From Trueperaceae bacterium (GTDB taxonomy: Bacteria > Deinococcota > Deinococci > Deinococcales > Trueperaceae), in NCBI GenBank assembly GCA_020431825.1, contig JAGQHN010000024.1, positions 13,387 to 54,709 of the forward strand: 41,323 nucleotides of DNA, read 5' to 3'. The notes under the pieces are model-generated. The model ran no database searches. It was not told where the DNA came from and saw only the letters and a list, made by a program, of their open reading frames with translations. Numbering within the stretch: the first letter of the stretch is position 1; every line of letters starts with the position of its first letter. Shown in pieces: positions 19,490-28,510 of this stretch. A program made the translations under genes and the position numbers.

Positions 19490-20671
19490 ATGCCCCTGAG
19501 TGATTTGATTATCTTAGATATGTCGCGCGTTTTGGCTGGTCCTTACTGCACCCAGCTTTTTGCTGATTTAGGTGCAACCGTGTGGAAGCTCGAGCCCCCA
19601 CAAGGCGATGAAACAAGAGGCTGGGGTCCGCCCTTTCTTGCTGGTGAAAGCGCCTACTACCTCTCTGTCAATAAAGGCAAAGAAAGCTTTTCGGTCAATC
19701 TAAAAGACAGCCGTGGTCAAGACCTGATCAAAAAGTTAGCCCAAAAAGCTGATGTACTGGTAGAAAACTTTAAGGTCGGTAATCTTGCCCGGTATGGACT
19801 TGATTATTCTAGCCTTAAGCAGCATAGTCCTGGCCTCGTGTACTGCTCAATCACAGGCTTTGGTCAAACTGGACCAAGAGCCAAAGAGGCTGGGTATGAC
19901 GCTGCTATGCAGGGAATGACAGGTCTCATGAGCATGACCGGAGAAGCCGAGGGGGAACCCGTCAAAGTGGGTGTCGCTGTCATTGATGTTCTAACAGGAC
20001 TCCATGCGACCGTTGCCATTCTGGCTGCCCTGCATGAACGCCAGCGAACGGGCAAGGGCAAACACCTGGACATCTCTCTTTTTGAAGTTGGCCTGGCCAG
20101 TCTGGTCAATCAGGTCCAAACCACACTTATTACTGGGCAAAGTCCAGCTCGCTTGGGTAGCGCCCACCCACAGCTGGTTCCCTATCAGGCGTTTAGGGCA
20201 AAAGATGACTATTTTGTACTGGCCGTTGGCAATGACCGCCAATTTGCACAACTATGTCAGGTGATTCATGAAGAACACCTGGCTGAGGACAAGCGATTTA
20301 TGAGCAATAAGGCAAGGGTTGAGAACCGTCAGGAGCTTATTGCTCATTTGAGTGACATTTTTGAGAAAAGAAACAAGGAAAGCTGGCTTACTGAGCTTAT
20401 CCAGGCAGGGGTTCCAGCAATGCCTGTCAATACACTTGTTGAAGCTCTGCAAGATCCGCAGACAGAAGCCCGGGACCTCATACAGACTTACTCTCACCCA
20501 AAAGCGGGAGAAATAGCAACGCTAAAAAGCCCTATAGGTCACATGCCCATTAAAGCGCCACCCTTATTAGGCCAGCACAGCAGAAGTATCTTAAAAATTT
20601 TAAATCTGAGTGATTCTTATCTTGATGAGCTCGAGCAAAGTGGCGTCATCATTTGCTCTTCAGAGTCCTAG
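19490..20671 (+). CDS. Class III (CaiB/BaiF family) CoA-transferase, probably dicarboxylate-specific
   Basis: Enzymes of this family move CoA between carboxylic acids through an aspartyl-CoA intermediate. The 393-residue protein starts with ILDMSRVLAGPYCTQLFADL and contains KLEPPQGDETRGWGPPF and NLKDSRGQDLIKKLAQKADV. The catalytic aspartate is probably D137 in EAGYDAAMQGMTGLMS. RTGKGKHLDISLFEVGLASL is the typical second half. The sequence looks closest to the succinate-hydroxymethylglutarate/glutarate CoA-transferase branch (SUGCT), and its divergence from lhgO supports a C5 dicarboxylate substrate. The substrate is inferred, not shown. It appears to be translated from a leaderless message. 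Confidence 0.85.
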   Translation: MPLSDLIILDMSRVLAGPYCTQLFADLGATVWKLEPPQGDETRGWGPPFLAGESAYYLSVNKGKESFSVNLKDSRGQDLIKKLAQKADVLVENFKVGNLARYGLDYSSLKQHSPGLVYCSITGFGQTGPRAKEAGYDAAMQGMTGLMSMTGEAEGEPVKVGVAVIDVLTGLHATVAILAALHERQRTGKGKHLDISLFEVGLASLVNQVQTTLITGQSPARLGSAHPQLVPYQAFRAKDDYFVLAVGNDRQFAQLCQVIHEEHLAEDKRFMSNKARVENRQELIAHLSDIFEKRNKESWLTELIQAGVPAMPVNTLVEALQDPQTEARDLIQTYSHPKAGEIATLKSPIGHMPIKAPPLLGQHSRSILKILNLSDSYLDELEQSGVIICSSES

Positions 20672-21009
20672 CTTTGGTTGAATCTTGGTAGCAGACATGA
20701 AAGTCAGCCGCCCTATTCTGCTACCAAGTACTACCAAACTCCTTTAAGACGGCCTTACTTACCCCCACTACTACTCTCAGTATAAAAAACCAACCGTAAA
20801 AGAAGCGTAAAAGGTCCTGAATTTTGTGATTAATTTGCAAGCAATGTAAGGATTCCAACACTTTTAGATCGGGTAATCCGTCCAGCTATCCAAGCAACAA
20901 AGTATGCCCCTTTATAGCGCCCTCATTTCGCCCGAGAACGGGTATAACGCCTCTTCATCTTTCCTATTGGCACAGTCCTGACAACAGCTTTCGTTTTATA
21001 ATTAGCTTG
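20672..21009. other. Intergenic region with an 11-bp inverted repeat
   Basis: This 338-base stretch has no gene that I can support. It holds an exact inverted repeat, CTTGGTAGCAG at 20684-20694 and CTGCTACCAAG at 20718-20728, around a 23-base loop, 13 bases after the CoA-transferase stop. No T-tract follows on either strand, so it could be a weak terminator or a protein-binding site. A shorter CCCG/CGGG repeat lies near 20931-20942. The 3' end carries the promoter of the STAND gene. Confidence 0.6.
20997..21002 (+). promoter_or_regulatory. -10 box for a leaderless STAND gene message
   Basis: A perfect TATAAT ends 7 bases before the ATG at 21010, and there is no ribosome binding site. The bases between (TAGCTTG) nearly repeat those between the -10 and ATG of the upstream CoA-transferase (TAGCTT). 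I see no good -35 at the usual distance; TTGGCA at 20967-20972 is too far. Confidence 0.5.
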
Positions 21010-24000
21010 ATGCTTTACACTTTAGGAGAGTTAAGATTGACGGGGGATCTTGTTACCAGGCCAAAACTGCTATTACTGCTGGCCTATTTAACCCTCGAGG
21101 GTACACAAAACCGAAGACAACTTGCCCTGCTTTTTTGGGGCAGTACCCAAAATCCAATGGTCAGTTTGCGGCTAGCACTGAGTGAGTTACGCAAAACCCC
21201 GGGACTGATTGAAACCAACCGTCATACGGTAAGTAGTCCTTTGGTTTCAGATGTGGTCAACTTTGAGAAGTTTTGTCGACAAGCTCAGTGGGAAGACGCC
21301 TTAGCACTGTATAAAGGACCTTTTCTCGATAACTTAAACTTGAGTCTCGAAGGAGATTTGGAAACCTGGCTCATTGAGACTCGAGAACGATTAGCACAGA
21401 CAGTCGTTAATATTTTACTCGAGCAGGCAGAACTGGCTCTGCGAGATGGTCAGCAGACCCTAGCCATGCAAAAGGCAGAAAGAGCCTACACCTTAAAAGC
21501 CGCTCCTCTTCTTTATGGGCAAAATCTGACACGTCTCCAGCAGCTCCTCGGCAAATTGAACTCTCCGCTACTCGAAAAGCTCGAGCTCGAGCATCCCCAT
21601 GAACTTTTCACCGATGAGCCAGGTACTGAAGCCGCTAAACCAGGAAGGCGACACGAAAATCCTTACCGAGGCCTGCTGGCTTTTCGTGAGTCAGATGCTG
21701 CTTTTTTCTTTGGTCGAGACCGTGAGACCCAGGAACTTATGGAAAGGCTCAGTCATCCGCCCTATAGTCTTTGCATTGTTGGGAATAGTGGCGCAGGTAA
21801 ATCTTCGCTGGTTTTCGCCGGGCTACTTCCTAAACTTCGTCAGCAAGACTGGCAAATTGCCACGCTACGACCAGGCCGCCACCCTTTATCAGCACTGACC
21901 CTCAGTTTACTCGAGTTAGACAGTGAAAAAGTAGAACACGATTTAACGGATTTGGCACAAGACCTGGCACATCAGGTATCCCAAGAGAACTTAGGTCTTG
22001 GTGACTTACTCGAGCGGCTCAACCTGAAAGACAAAAAAGTCGTCTTGTTTGTCGACCAATTAGAGGAGCTTTTTTTAAATGAAGGGGAAACAGTCCAGAA
22101 ATTTATAGAGATCTTACTGGTACGTAAGCCCGACCCTCAGCTCGTGACTCTGTTTACACTGAGAGCTGATTATCTCAGTACTTTACTCAGCTATTCCTCG
22201 AGTCTCCCCATCATGCGGGAAGCTCAGTACTTACTCGGACCTATTGAAGGAGAAGGTTTAGAGGAGGTCATCCTCGAGCCTGCCAGAAGACAACTTGCCA
22301 GCTTTGAGGCCGGACTAAAAGAACGCATCCTGGCTGATCTTGCGGGTCAGAAAAATAGCCTTCCGCTACTTGCCTTTACCCTTATGCAACTTTGGGACAG
22401 GCAACTTGGCGATGTCCTCAGTCATGATACCTATAGTGCAATCGGCGGTATAGCCCAGGCACTGGTTCGCCACGCCGAAGAGAGTTTTGCCAAGCTTTCG
22501 CCCAATGAGCAAAAGGGTGCTGAGCTGGTTTTTACCCAGCTGGTAAATCCTGGTCAGGGACAGGCTGATAGCAAACGTGTTGCCTACGCCTATGAGCTTA
22601 AAGACTACTGGTCAACGGTTATCCATAAACTGGCATCCTCTCCGGAAAGACTACTGGTCATTGGTCATGATGAACGCGGTGAAACGGTTGAGCTTATTCA
22701 TGAAGCCCTTATTGAAAATTGGGACAGATTAAAAACCTGGATAAATACCTACCGCAGTTTTCGCAGCTGGCAGGAACGCTTCCGGCAATATTTACGACTA
22801 TGGCAGCGTCAGCAACAACCTGACGATTTGCTTTTACAGGGGTATTTGCTGGATGAAGCTGAACGCTATTTTGAAGAAAAACCTGACTTTCTTGCGGAGC
22901 AGGAAAAAAGCTATATTTCCCAGAGTCGCAAGCTAAGAGAGAGCAGGCTCGAGCAAGAAGAAAAGCAGCGTCAGGAAAAACTGCTGGCATTAGAGCAACT
23001 GGCTGAACATGAAAAGAGTTTGCGTCTCGCGGATAACAGTCGCATCAGCGCGCAAAGGCGCTATATTCGCTGGTTGGCAGCGGTTGGATTCCTGGCAATC
23101 TTTTTCAGTGTTTTTGCCTTTAGTGCCCGCAATACCGCCCTGCATAGCAACCGGCGCCTGGTCGAACAGCGCGAACAAAACCAAAATCTTTTAGCAGAAC
23201 TTTTAGGTGAAAAAGCGGCGGTCAATCAGCTTAATTCACCGGAGCAAAGCCTCCTCTTAGCCCTCGAGGCCAATAGCAGGGCCAGTACCAGTCGTACCAG
23301 GAGAATTACCGAGGCTATCTTACGCCAGGTAGTAGCTGATACAGCGGGCGTTCGCCTGGCTCATACCGATCGGGTACTGGCGGCCAGCTTTGATCCATCT
23401 GGAAACTATTTTATTACTGCTGGCCGGGAAAATGCCTTATATGTCTGGCAGCTCGAGGCTGTGCTTACAGTGTCCGAGCCCAAACCTGTCAAACGTATTG
23501 ATTTATCTGATGGTAATATAAGCTCGCTGAATTTTAGCCCAGAGGGTCATTGGCTGGTGAGCACCAGTTATAGCGGTGAGGTCAATCTCTGGGATAGTCG
23601 TCAGCTACCTGAGCTTAAACACGTTCAAACACTTAGCGAGCATCCAGAAGCCGTGTTGGCAGCAACATTTATCGATAATGAAAACCTGCTTACCGCCTGC
23701 CGCGACCATTTGGTAAGACGCTGGCATTTTGAAACAGACTGGCAACTTGAAGCAAGCAGTAAGGACTTAGGGGGGCCCGTTCAGGCACTGAGCCTGAGTG
23801 CAGATGGGTCTTATTTAGCTGCAGGGACCAATACTGAAAATGCCCAGGTCTTTCTCTGGACAGGCTCAAATATAGAAGATACGGCGCAGACACTTCCAAT
23901 TGGTGAAGGGATTCGTTCACTTGCCTTGAATCAAGACGGCAGTTACCTGGCTGTAGGAGATCAGGCTGGCAGGATTCATCTCTATCAGCCAGAGCAGTTA

Positions 24001-25299
24001 ACGCAAGCAGTTGCAGTACTCGAGGCTCATAATGATCTGGTAGTGGGGCTTGCCTTTAGCTCAGAAACTCACTGGTTAGCCAGCAGTAGCCGAGATAAAA
24101 CGGTAAAACTCTGGTTCCTACAGGATCTGGCTCAGGGGCTTAGCCCACGCAACCTCAGCTTACACGGTCACGAAGATAAGTTGGCTGAAGGACTTGTTTT
24201 TAGTCCAGATGGTCACTTCTTACTCAGTACCGGTTGGGACAATGCTGCTCGTCTGGTTGATATGACCTATCCTGGCCCTGATCTCAACTTTTTGCCTCTA
24301 AGCAGTCCAGCAAGAAGTATTGACCTGAATCCGGATGGAACGCAGCTTGTTCTGGGAAACCTGGCAGGAGAAGTCCAGGTTCTTGATGCACATCACTTAA
24401 GTAGTCCGGGGCAAACACTCGGAAGCCATGATAGCTGGGTCGAACATGTGGCCTTTGCTCCTGATGGCAAGGAGCTGATTTCCACGGGTGATGCCAGCAA
24501 AGGGCAAGCGCGCAGCCTGCTGCTTTGGAACATAGAGGCAAACGAACCTGAAGCTCGAGTCCTAAAGGCCAAACAGGGCACCGTTTTTTCTGCCGTCATT
24601 TCACCAACGGGGGTCATCGCCAGCGCTGGTGAAAACAAAACCATTGAGGTCTGGCAAGGAGTTGAACCTGCACCAGAACGCGTTCTCGGCCCCTTTGATG
24701 ACATCGTTACCGATATAGCCTTTCAAGCTGGAGGCAAGTTTTTTGCCAGCACTGGTTTTGATAACACCTTGCGCATTTTCACTCTGGCAGACGGCTTTGC
24801 TGAAAAACCTATTGACCTGGCTGAACCCTTAAGAGCAGTAGCCTTTAGCCTGGATGGTAAGTACCTCGCTGCAGCAAGCTGGCAGGGAGGCGCCTTTTTG
24901 CAGGACCTGACAGCGCTTGATAAACCTGCTCTCAAAATTCCTAGTGAATCTAGCTCGAGCTACGCCGTGGCTTTTAGCGCAGATAGCCGCTGGTTGGCCT
25001 TTGGCAATGACGATGGCAGTATTAGCCTTAGTCCTACTGAGCATCCGCTCGACACATTAAACCTAAGGGGTCATAGAGATATTGTCTGGTCACTTAGCTT
25101 TAGTCCAGATAATCAGTGGCTCATATCAGCCAGTGCCGACGGTACCCTGCGCTACTGGTATATAGCGTTTGAAAAGGTGAAAGAGCTCGCCTGTCAGAAA
25201 GCTGGGCGCAATCTAACCACCGTCGAGTGGCAGAAGGTCTTTGGTGAGGAAAGCTATCAGGCCAATTGTCCGTTTACAAGTCCCCTAGCTGTGCAATAA
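21010..25299 (+). CDS. SARP/BTAD-like + STAND NTPase + transmembrane + WD40 repeat protein
   Basis: This 1429-residue protein probably senses a signal with its propeller and switches through a STAND NTPase. The N terminus (about 1-200) resembles the winged-helix and BTAD region of SARP-type regulators (LLLLLAYLTLEGTQNRRQLA, then helical repeats). The NTPase begins near 218 at ENPYRGLLAFRESDAAFFFG, with Walker A GNSGAGKSS at about 258-266 and Walker B VVLFVDQLEELF near 344-355. A coiled, charged stretch precedes one membrane helix at about 686-708. About 14 WD40 repeats fill about 780-1400 (for example SPDGHFLLSTGWDNAARLVD). The last 35 residues (NLTTVEWQKVFGEESYQANC) match the usual tail of nSTAND1-WD40 proteins. 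ATG 21010 is preferred over TTG 21007. The ligand and output are unknown. Confidence 0.85.
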   Translation: MLYTLGELRLTGDLVTRPKLLLLLAYLTLEGTQNRRQLALLFWGSTQNPMVSLRLALSELRKTPGLIETNRHTVSSPLVSDVVNFEKFCRQAQWEDALALYKGPFLDNLNLSLEGDLETWLIETRERLAQTVVNILLEQAELALRDGQQTLAMQKAERAYTLKAAPLLYGQNLTRLQQLLGKLNSPLLEKLELEHPHELFTDEPGTEAAKPGRRHENPYRGLLAFRESDAAFFFGRDRETQELMERLSHPPYSLCIVGNSGAGKSSLVFAGLLPKLRQQDWQIATLRPGRHPLSALTLSLLELDSEKVEHDLTDLAQDLAHQVSQENLGLGDLLERLNLKDKKVVLFVDQLEELFLNEGETVQKFIEILLVRKPDPQLVTLFTLRADYLSTLLSYSSSLPIMREAQYLLGPIEGEGLEEVILEPARRQLASFEAGLKERILADLAGQKNSLPLLAFTLMQLWDRQLGDVLSHDTYSAIGGIAQALVRHAEESFAKLSPNEQKGAELVFTQLVNPGQGQADSKRVAYAYELKDYWSTVIHKLASSPERLLVIGHDERGETVELIHEALIENWDRLKTWINTYRSFRSWQERFRQYLRLWQRQQQPDDLLLQGYLLDEAERYFEEKPDFLAEQEKSYISQSRKLRESRLEQEEKQRQEKLLALEQLAEHEKSLRLADNSRISAQRRYIRWLAAVGFLAIFFSVFAFSARNTALHSNRRLVEQREQNQNLLAELLGEKAAVNQLNSPEQSLLLALEANSRASTSRTRRITEAILRQVVADTAGVRLAHTDRVLAASFDPSGNYFITAGRENALYVWQLEAVLTVSEPKPVKRIDLSDGNISSLNFSPEGHWLVSTSYSGEVNLWDSRQLPELKHVQTLSEHPEAVLAATFIDNENLLTACRDHLVRRWHFETDWQLEASSKDLGGPVQALSLSADGSYLAAGTNTENAQVFLWTGSNIEDTAQTLPIGEGIRSLALNQDGSYLAVGDQAGRIHLYQPEQLTQAVAVLEAHNDLVVGLAFSSETHWLASSSRDKTVKLWFLQDLAQGLSPRNLSLHGHEDKLAEGLVFSPDGHFLLSTGWDNAARLVDMTYPGPDLNFLPLSSPARSIDLNPDGTQLVLGNLAGEVQVLDAHHLSSPGQTLGSHDSWVEHVAFAPDGKELISTGDASKGQARSLLLWNIEANEPEARVLKAKQGTVFSAVISPTGVIASAGENKTIEVWQGVEPAPERVLGPFDDIVTDIAFQAGGKFFASTGFDNTLRIFTLADGFAEKPIDLAEPLRAVAFSLDGKYLAAASWQGGAFLQDLTALDKPALKIPSESSSSYAVAFSADSRWLAFGNDDGSISLSPTEHPLDTLNLRGHRDIVWSLSFSPDNQWLISASADGTLRYWYIAFEKVKELACQKAGRNLTTVEWQKVFGEESYQANCPFTSPLAVQ

Positions 25300-26329
25300 C
25301 CGGGTCGGCAAATCCTGCTTTGCGCAGCGGGGTTCTTACATCCTGCTCGAGATCAGGCACGTATGAAACAAGCAAATCGGCAGTTGTTTTTGGCTCGAGC
25401 CTAATTTCACCCAGCGCAGCAGGCAAAATACAAGACTCAGCTCTCGCCAAGGTTTCAACCCCACCTGCATAATGAATATTGAGCGTATCGCCTAAATTAC
25501 TCAACACGCGGCATGCCGTTTCTGGAACAGAGTAGCTGTACGTTTCTGAGAAAGACCAGCGCTCGAGGGCAAAGTGCGGCCCGGCACAGCACATTCGTTT
25601 TTGGGCAACTCCGTCCTCAAAGCTCAGACCAGAGTTGGGTTTTGGCTTGTAGTGCGTACGCAGCTCGCTTAGCGTTTCGCGAATATTGGCGTCCCAGTCA
25701 GCTTCTGAATAACGATTGCCATAAAGATCACCGGGCATGACGGTCTTACCCAGATCGCTGGTTTGCTGCACTTCAAAAATGAGCGTATCGGGGCCAAAGG
25801 CATGAATAACTCCGGCGGGCACATAGACGGTATCCCCTGATATTATTTCCATGCGCGGCATCACCCGGTCATAGTCTTCGGCTTTAAAGGCGTCAAAAAG
25901 TTCGTCCTCCGAGTAGTCTTTTTTAAGTCCGGCCAGAATGCTGGCACCTTCGGCGGCCCAGATGATATGCCAGGCCTCGGTTTTGCCATTTGGCTCTTTA
26001 TATTTACTTATCGCGGTTTCATTATCGGCGTGTAAATGCACTGGCAGCATATGCGAAGCGTCCAGGAATTTACAAAGCAAGGGAAAATGAGGACCACTCC
26101 AGCCTTGACCTACTAGCGCTTCAGGATGCTCGAGTGTTACTTCATGCAGCGTTTTACCAGCAAATTCGCCATTAAGAACCATGCCTGTCGTATCTTTATA
26201 GTCACTAATTTCCCAGGTTTCAGCTACCACACCCTCAGGCGCAGCTGTTTTACCCAGCTTTTCAGGAATCAGTCGTTCTCCAAAAGAATAGGTTCGTACA
26301 TGATAAGAAAGTTTAATGGGATACCACAT
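25274..26329 (-). CDS. manA: Mannose-6-phosphate isomerase, class I
   Basis: This zinc enzyme interconverts mannose-6-phosphate and fructose-6-phosphate. Visible metal-ligand motifs are PVHLHAD (about 96-102), the glutamate in GKTEAWHIIW and the histidine of VYVPAGVIHAFGP. At 351 residues it is the compact bacterial form. The GGAGG-type site GGAGGTAAAAG precedes ATG 26329. It lies 34 bases after the phyH-like gene on the same strand. Its last 26 bases overlap the 3' end of the convergent STAND gene, so the two transcripts must overlap and no terminator lies between them. Confidence 0.93.
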   Translation of the reverse strand: MWYPIKLSYHVRTYSFGERLIPEKLGKTAAPEGVVAETWEISDYKDTTGMVLNGEFAGKTLHEVTLEHPEALVGQGWSGPHFPLLCKFLDASHMLPVHLHADNETAISKYKEPNGKTEAWHIIWAAEGASILAGLKKDYSEDELFDAFKAEDYDRVMPRMEIISGDTVYVPAGVIHAFGPDTLIFEVQQTSDLGKTVMPGDLYGNRYSEADWDANIRETLSELRTHYKPKPNSGLSFEDGVAQKRMCCAGPHFALERWSFSETYSYSVPETACRVLSNLGDTLNIHYAGGVETLARAESCILPAALGEIRLEPKTTADLLVSYVPDLEQDVRTPLRKAGFADPVIAQLGDL

Positions 26330-26363
26330 CTTTTACCTCCAAACAAATACTTAGGCTTTTAGC

Positions 26364-27254
26364 TCAAACTGGAGAGCTATCCAGAAATTCATTGCGTCTG
26401 GGCCGGGTCAGCTGAAACTCGAGCCTGTCTTTACCCAATGCTCTTAACGTCGCAAGTTCTAAAGGCGAAAACTCGCTCTTATCTTCCCTATTTAAGTTCA
26501 ACGGTTCCTTCAATATTACAGGTGGATTGGTGATGAAACGAACCTTGCCAGAATGATTGGGCGAAGAAGCGTGCAACATAAAGGGGTGCATAATAATTAC
26601 ATCCCCAACTTCACCCGTTACTTCAATAAATTCGCTGCATTCAGCAATCAAAGACTGAAAGTCAAAATCCTTTGGGTCAACACCTTCAGGATGCTCGAGG
26701 AAAAACTTGGCCATAACGTCGATAGAGTCCGGGGCAATAAAGGTACCACCCCCCTTAGGCGCAATATCTGACCAGATGACAATGACCAGAAGGGCTTGCT
26801 CATAACTGTCTAAGAAGTGTCTAAAAAAAGAACCGTCCTTATGCCAACCCTTATGTTCAGCACTGGGCTCTTGCCAAGGCTTATCTGCCCCCATACGGAA
26901 ATTGACTACAAAGGCATCTGACCAGTTCAGCGGCTCTATGCAGGTAAAGTGCTTCGACTCAATATATTTGGTCTCACCGTCTATACGGTCTTCACCGCCC
27001 ACAATGTCACAAATGGCTGCCCAGGCCTTAGGCGCGAGCTCTGCAACAGGTTTTTTGTTGTGATGGTCCAGCCAAACGATAGGTTTTTCCCAGGTATCAG
27101 GATTACCAGGATCATAACCCAGTCGGTCAAATGCCTGATCAGTCCAGGACTGGGCTATATCCCTGGCAAAACAGTTCTTTAGAATTACATAGCCATTAGT
27201 TATAAAATGCTCAGTTTCAGCGGCACTTAGCCCTGCGTCTCTAGCCTCTGCCAT
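26364..27254 (-). CDS. Phytanoyl-CoA dioxygenase (PhyH) family Fe(II)/2-oxoglutarate enzyme
   Basis: Members hydroxylate diverse substrates using Fe(II), oxygen and 2-oxoglutarate. The facial triad is visible as H138 and D140 (GWHKDGSFF) and H228 (PFMLHASSPN), with R239 as the likely 2-oxoglutarate anchor (GKVRFITNPP). It has 296 residues, typical for the family. The substrate cannot be told from sequence. GGAGG lies 8 bases before ATG 27254. It is followed by manA in the same orientation and is divergent from hsp33. Confidence 0.82.
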   Translation of the reverse strand: MAEARDAGLSAAETEHFITNGYVILKNCFARDIAQSWTDQAFDRLGYDPGNPDTWEKPIVWLDHHNKKPVAELAPKAWAAICDIVGGEDRIDGETKYIESKHFTCIEPLNWSDAFVVNFRMGADKPWQEPSAEHKGWHKDGSFFRHFLDSYEQALLVIVIWSDIAPKGGGTFIAPDSIDVMAKFFLEHPEGVDPKDFDFQSLIAECSEFIEVTGEVGDVIIMHPFMLHASSPNHSGKVRFITNPPVILKEPLNLNREDKSEFSPLELATLRALGKDRLEFQLTRPRRNEFLDSSPV

Positions 27255-27404
27255 CTTTCATCCTCCAGTGAGTTTGCCCAAGTTTACCCTATAGCCTGAT
27301 GACACCCTTGTGTTTAATAAATGCTTAGGGATAAGGCCAAAGTAATCACCCCTACGCGTAATTGCAGGCTCGAGCCCTATACTTTTTAAGCTAAGTTGGA
27401 TTAG

Positions 27405-27437
27405 GCCAAATTTGGCGTTTTGACATGAGGCCCTCAT
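27405..27437. promoter_or_regulatory. Two short palindromes upstream of hsp33
   Basis: In the 223-base divergent region between phyH and hsp33, GCCAAATTTGGC (27405-27416) is a perfect palindrome. ATGAGG-C-CCTCAT (27425-27437) is another. A TTGACA (27420-27425) lies between them, but no convincing -10 follows it. They could be regulator sites for hsp33 or the phyH-manA pair. A CTCGAG at 27369-27374 is one of the few intergenic copies. Confidence 0.35.
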
Positions 27438-27477
27438 CTTTTCAGACGGTTTAGCCTCAACCCATAAAGGAAGTTTT

Positions 27478-28461
27478 ATGTCTTATTTACTTCGCGGCAT
27501 GGCCGCTAATGGTTCTATTCGCGTTATCGCAACTGATACCAGCAGTCTGGTCGAAGAAGCCAGACAACGTCACAACAGTTCAGCTACGGCAACCGCAGCA
27601 CTCGGTCGCGCGCTTAGCGGCAGCCTGCTTCTCAGTCACGTTCTTTTGAAAAACCATCAGGACAGACTCACGGTACGCTTCCGTGGCGATGGTCCTTTAG
27701 GTGGCATCATTACCGATGCAGGCTTAGACGGAGGGGTGCGTGGTTATGTGCATAACCCCAAGGTGGACCTTGCACCTAGAGAAGATGGCAAACTTGATGT
27801 TGGAACAGCCTTAGGACAGGGAGACATAGAAGTCATACGTTCTCATGCCCCTTATGGTGATCCTTATAGCAGCAGTGTACATCTGGTCAGCGGCGAAATT
27901 GCTGAAGATTTTGCCATGTTTTTAGCTCAATCAGAGCAAATTGGCTCGGCGGTACTGCTTGGGGTTTACCTGGAAGGTAATGAAGTCAAACGTGCCGGGG
28001 GTGTTCTCTTACAGGCTCTGCCCAATGCCGAAGAAAGTGCGCTTACCTTGCTCGAGGCCAACATACGTGCTTTTGGTCAGCTGACCGACGCCATGAGCCG
28101 CATGTCCTTGCTCGAGGTTTTAGAAGAACTTTGCTGGGGCATGGGCTTTGAACTCTTAACCGATGATGCCCTACCCGTAAGATTTGAATGCCGCTGCTCA
28201 GAAGCCAAAGCGATAGATGCGCTGGCCTACTTTAGCCCCGAAGAGCGTCAAAACATGATTGCCGAAGACGGTGGCGCCGAAGTCGTTTGCCACTGGTGCA
28301 ATGAAAAACGCTGGTTAGAACCCGACCAAATCTTGAACATTTCAAATAATGAAATCCGCTGTCCTGATTGCTCAACGCTATGGTACCGCGAGGGCCAGGC
28401 AACCATGATTCGTGATGAAGAGCGCTGTGCCTGCGGTCGCCTGGTTATGCTACCCGCATAA
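27478..28461 (+). CDS. hslO: Hsp33 redox-regulated chaperone with extra C-terminal cysteines
   Basis: Hsp33 is a cytoplasmic holdase switched on by oxidation of a zinc site. The N-terminal domain is typical (RGMAANGSIRVIATDTSSLV, and YSSSVHLVSGEIAEDFAMFL). The redox switch is intact: C238-x-C240 and C271-xx-C274. The protein is 327 residues, about 30 longer than usual. The extension holds C295-xx-C298 and C317-x-C319, a second possible zinc site. ATG 27478 has AGGAAG upstream. It is convergent with the uxaB-like gene and ends before a shared hairpin. Confidence 0.93.
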   Translation: MSYLLRGMAANGSIRVIATDTSSLVEEARQRHNSSATATAALGRALSGSLLLSHVLLKNHQDRLTVRFRGDGPLGGIITDAGLDGGVRGYVHNPKVDLAPREDGKLDVGTALGQGDIEVIRSHAPYGDPYSSSVHLVSGEIAEDFAMFLAQSEQIGSAVLLGVYLEGNEVKRAGGVLLQALPNAEESALTLLEANIRAFGQLTDAMSRMSLLEVLEELCWGMGFELLTDDALPVRFECRCSEAKAIDALAYFSPEERQNMIAEDGGAEVVCHWCNEKRWLEPDQILNISNNEIRCPDCSTLWYREGQATMIRDEERCACGRLVMLPA

Positions 28462-28484
28462 GCCATAAAACCTACGTCTAAATT

Positions 28485-28510
28485 AACGTACGTCAGTTTT
28501 GGCGTACGTT
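28485..28510. terminator. Hairpin between convergent hsp33 and uxaB
   Basis: AACGTACG (28485-28492) and CGTACGTT (28503-28510) form an 8-bp stem with a 10-base loop, filling the gap between the two convergent genes. No long T-tract follows on either strand. The position suggests a bidirectional terminator. The right arm abuts the uxaB stop codon. Confidence 0.5.
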
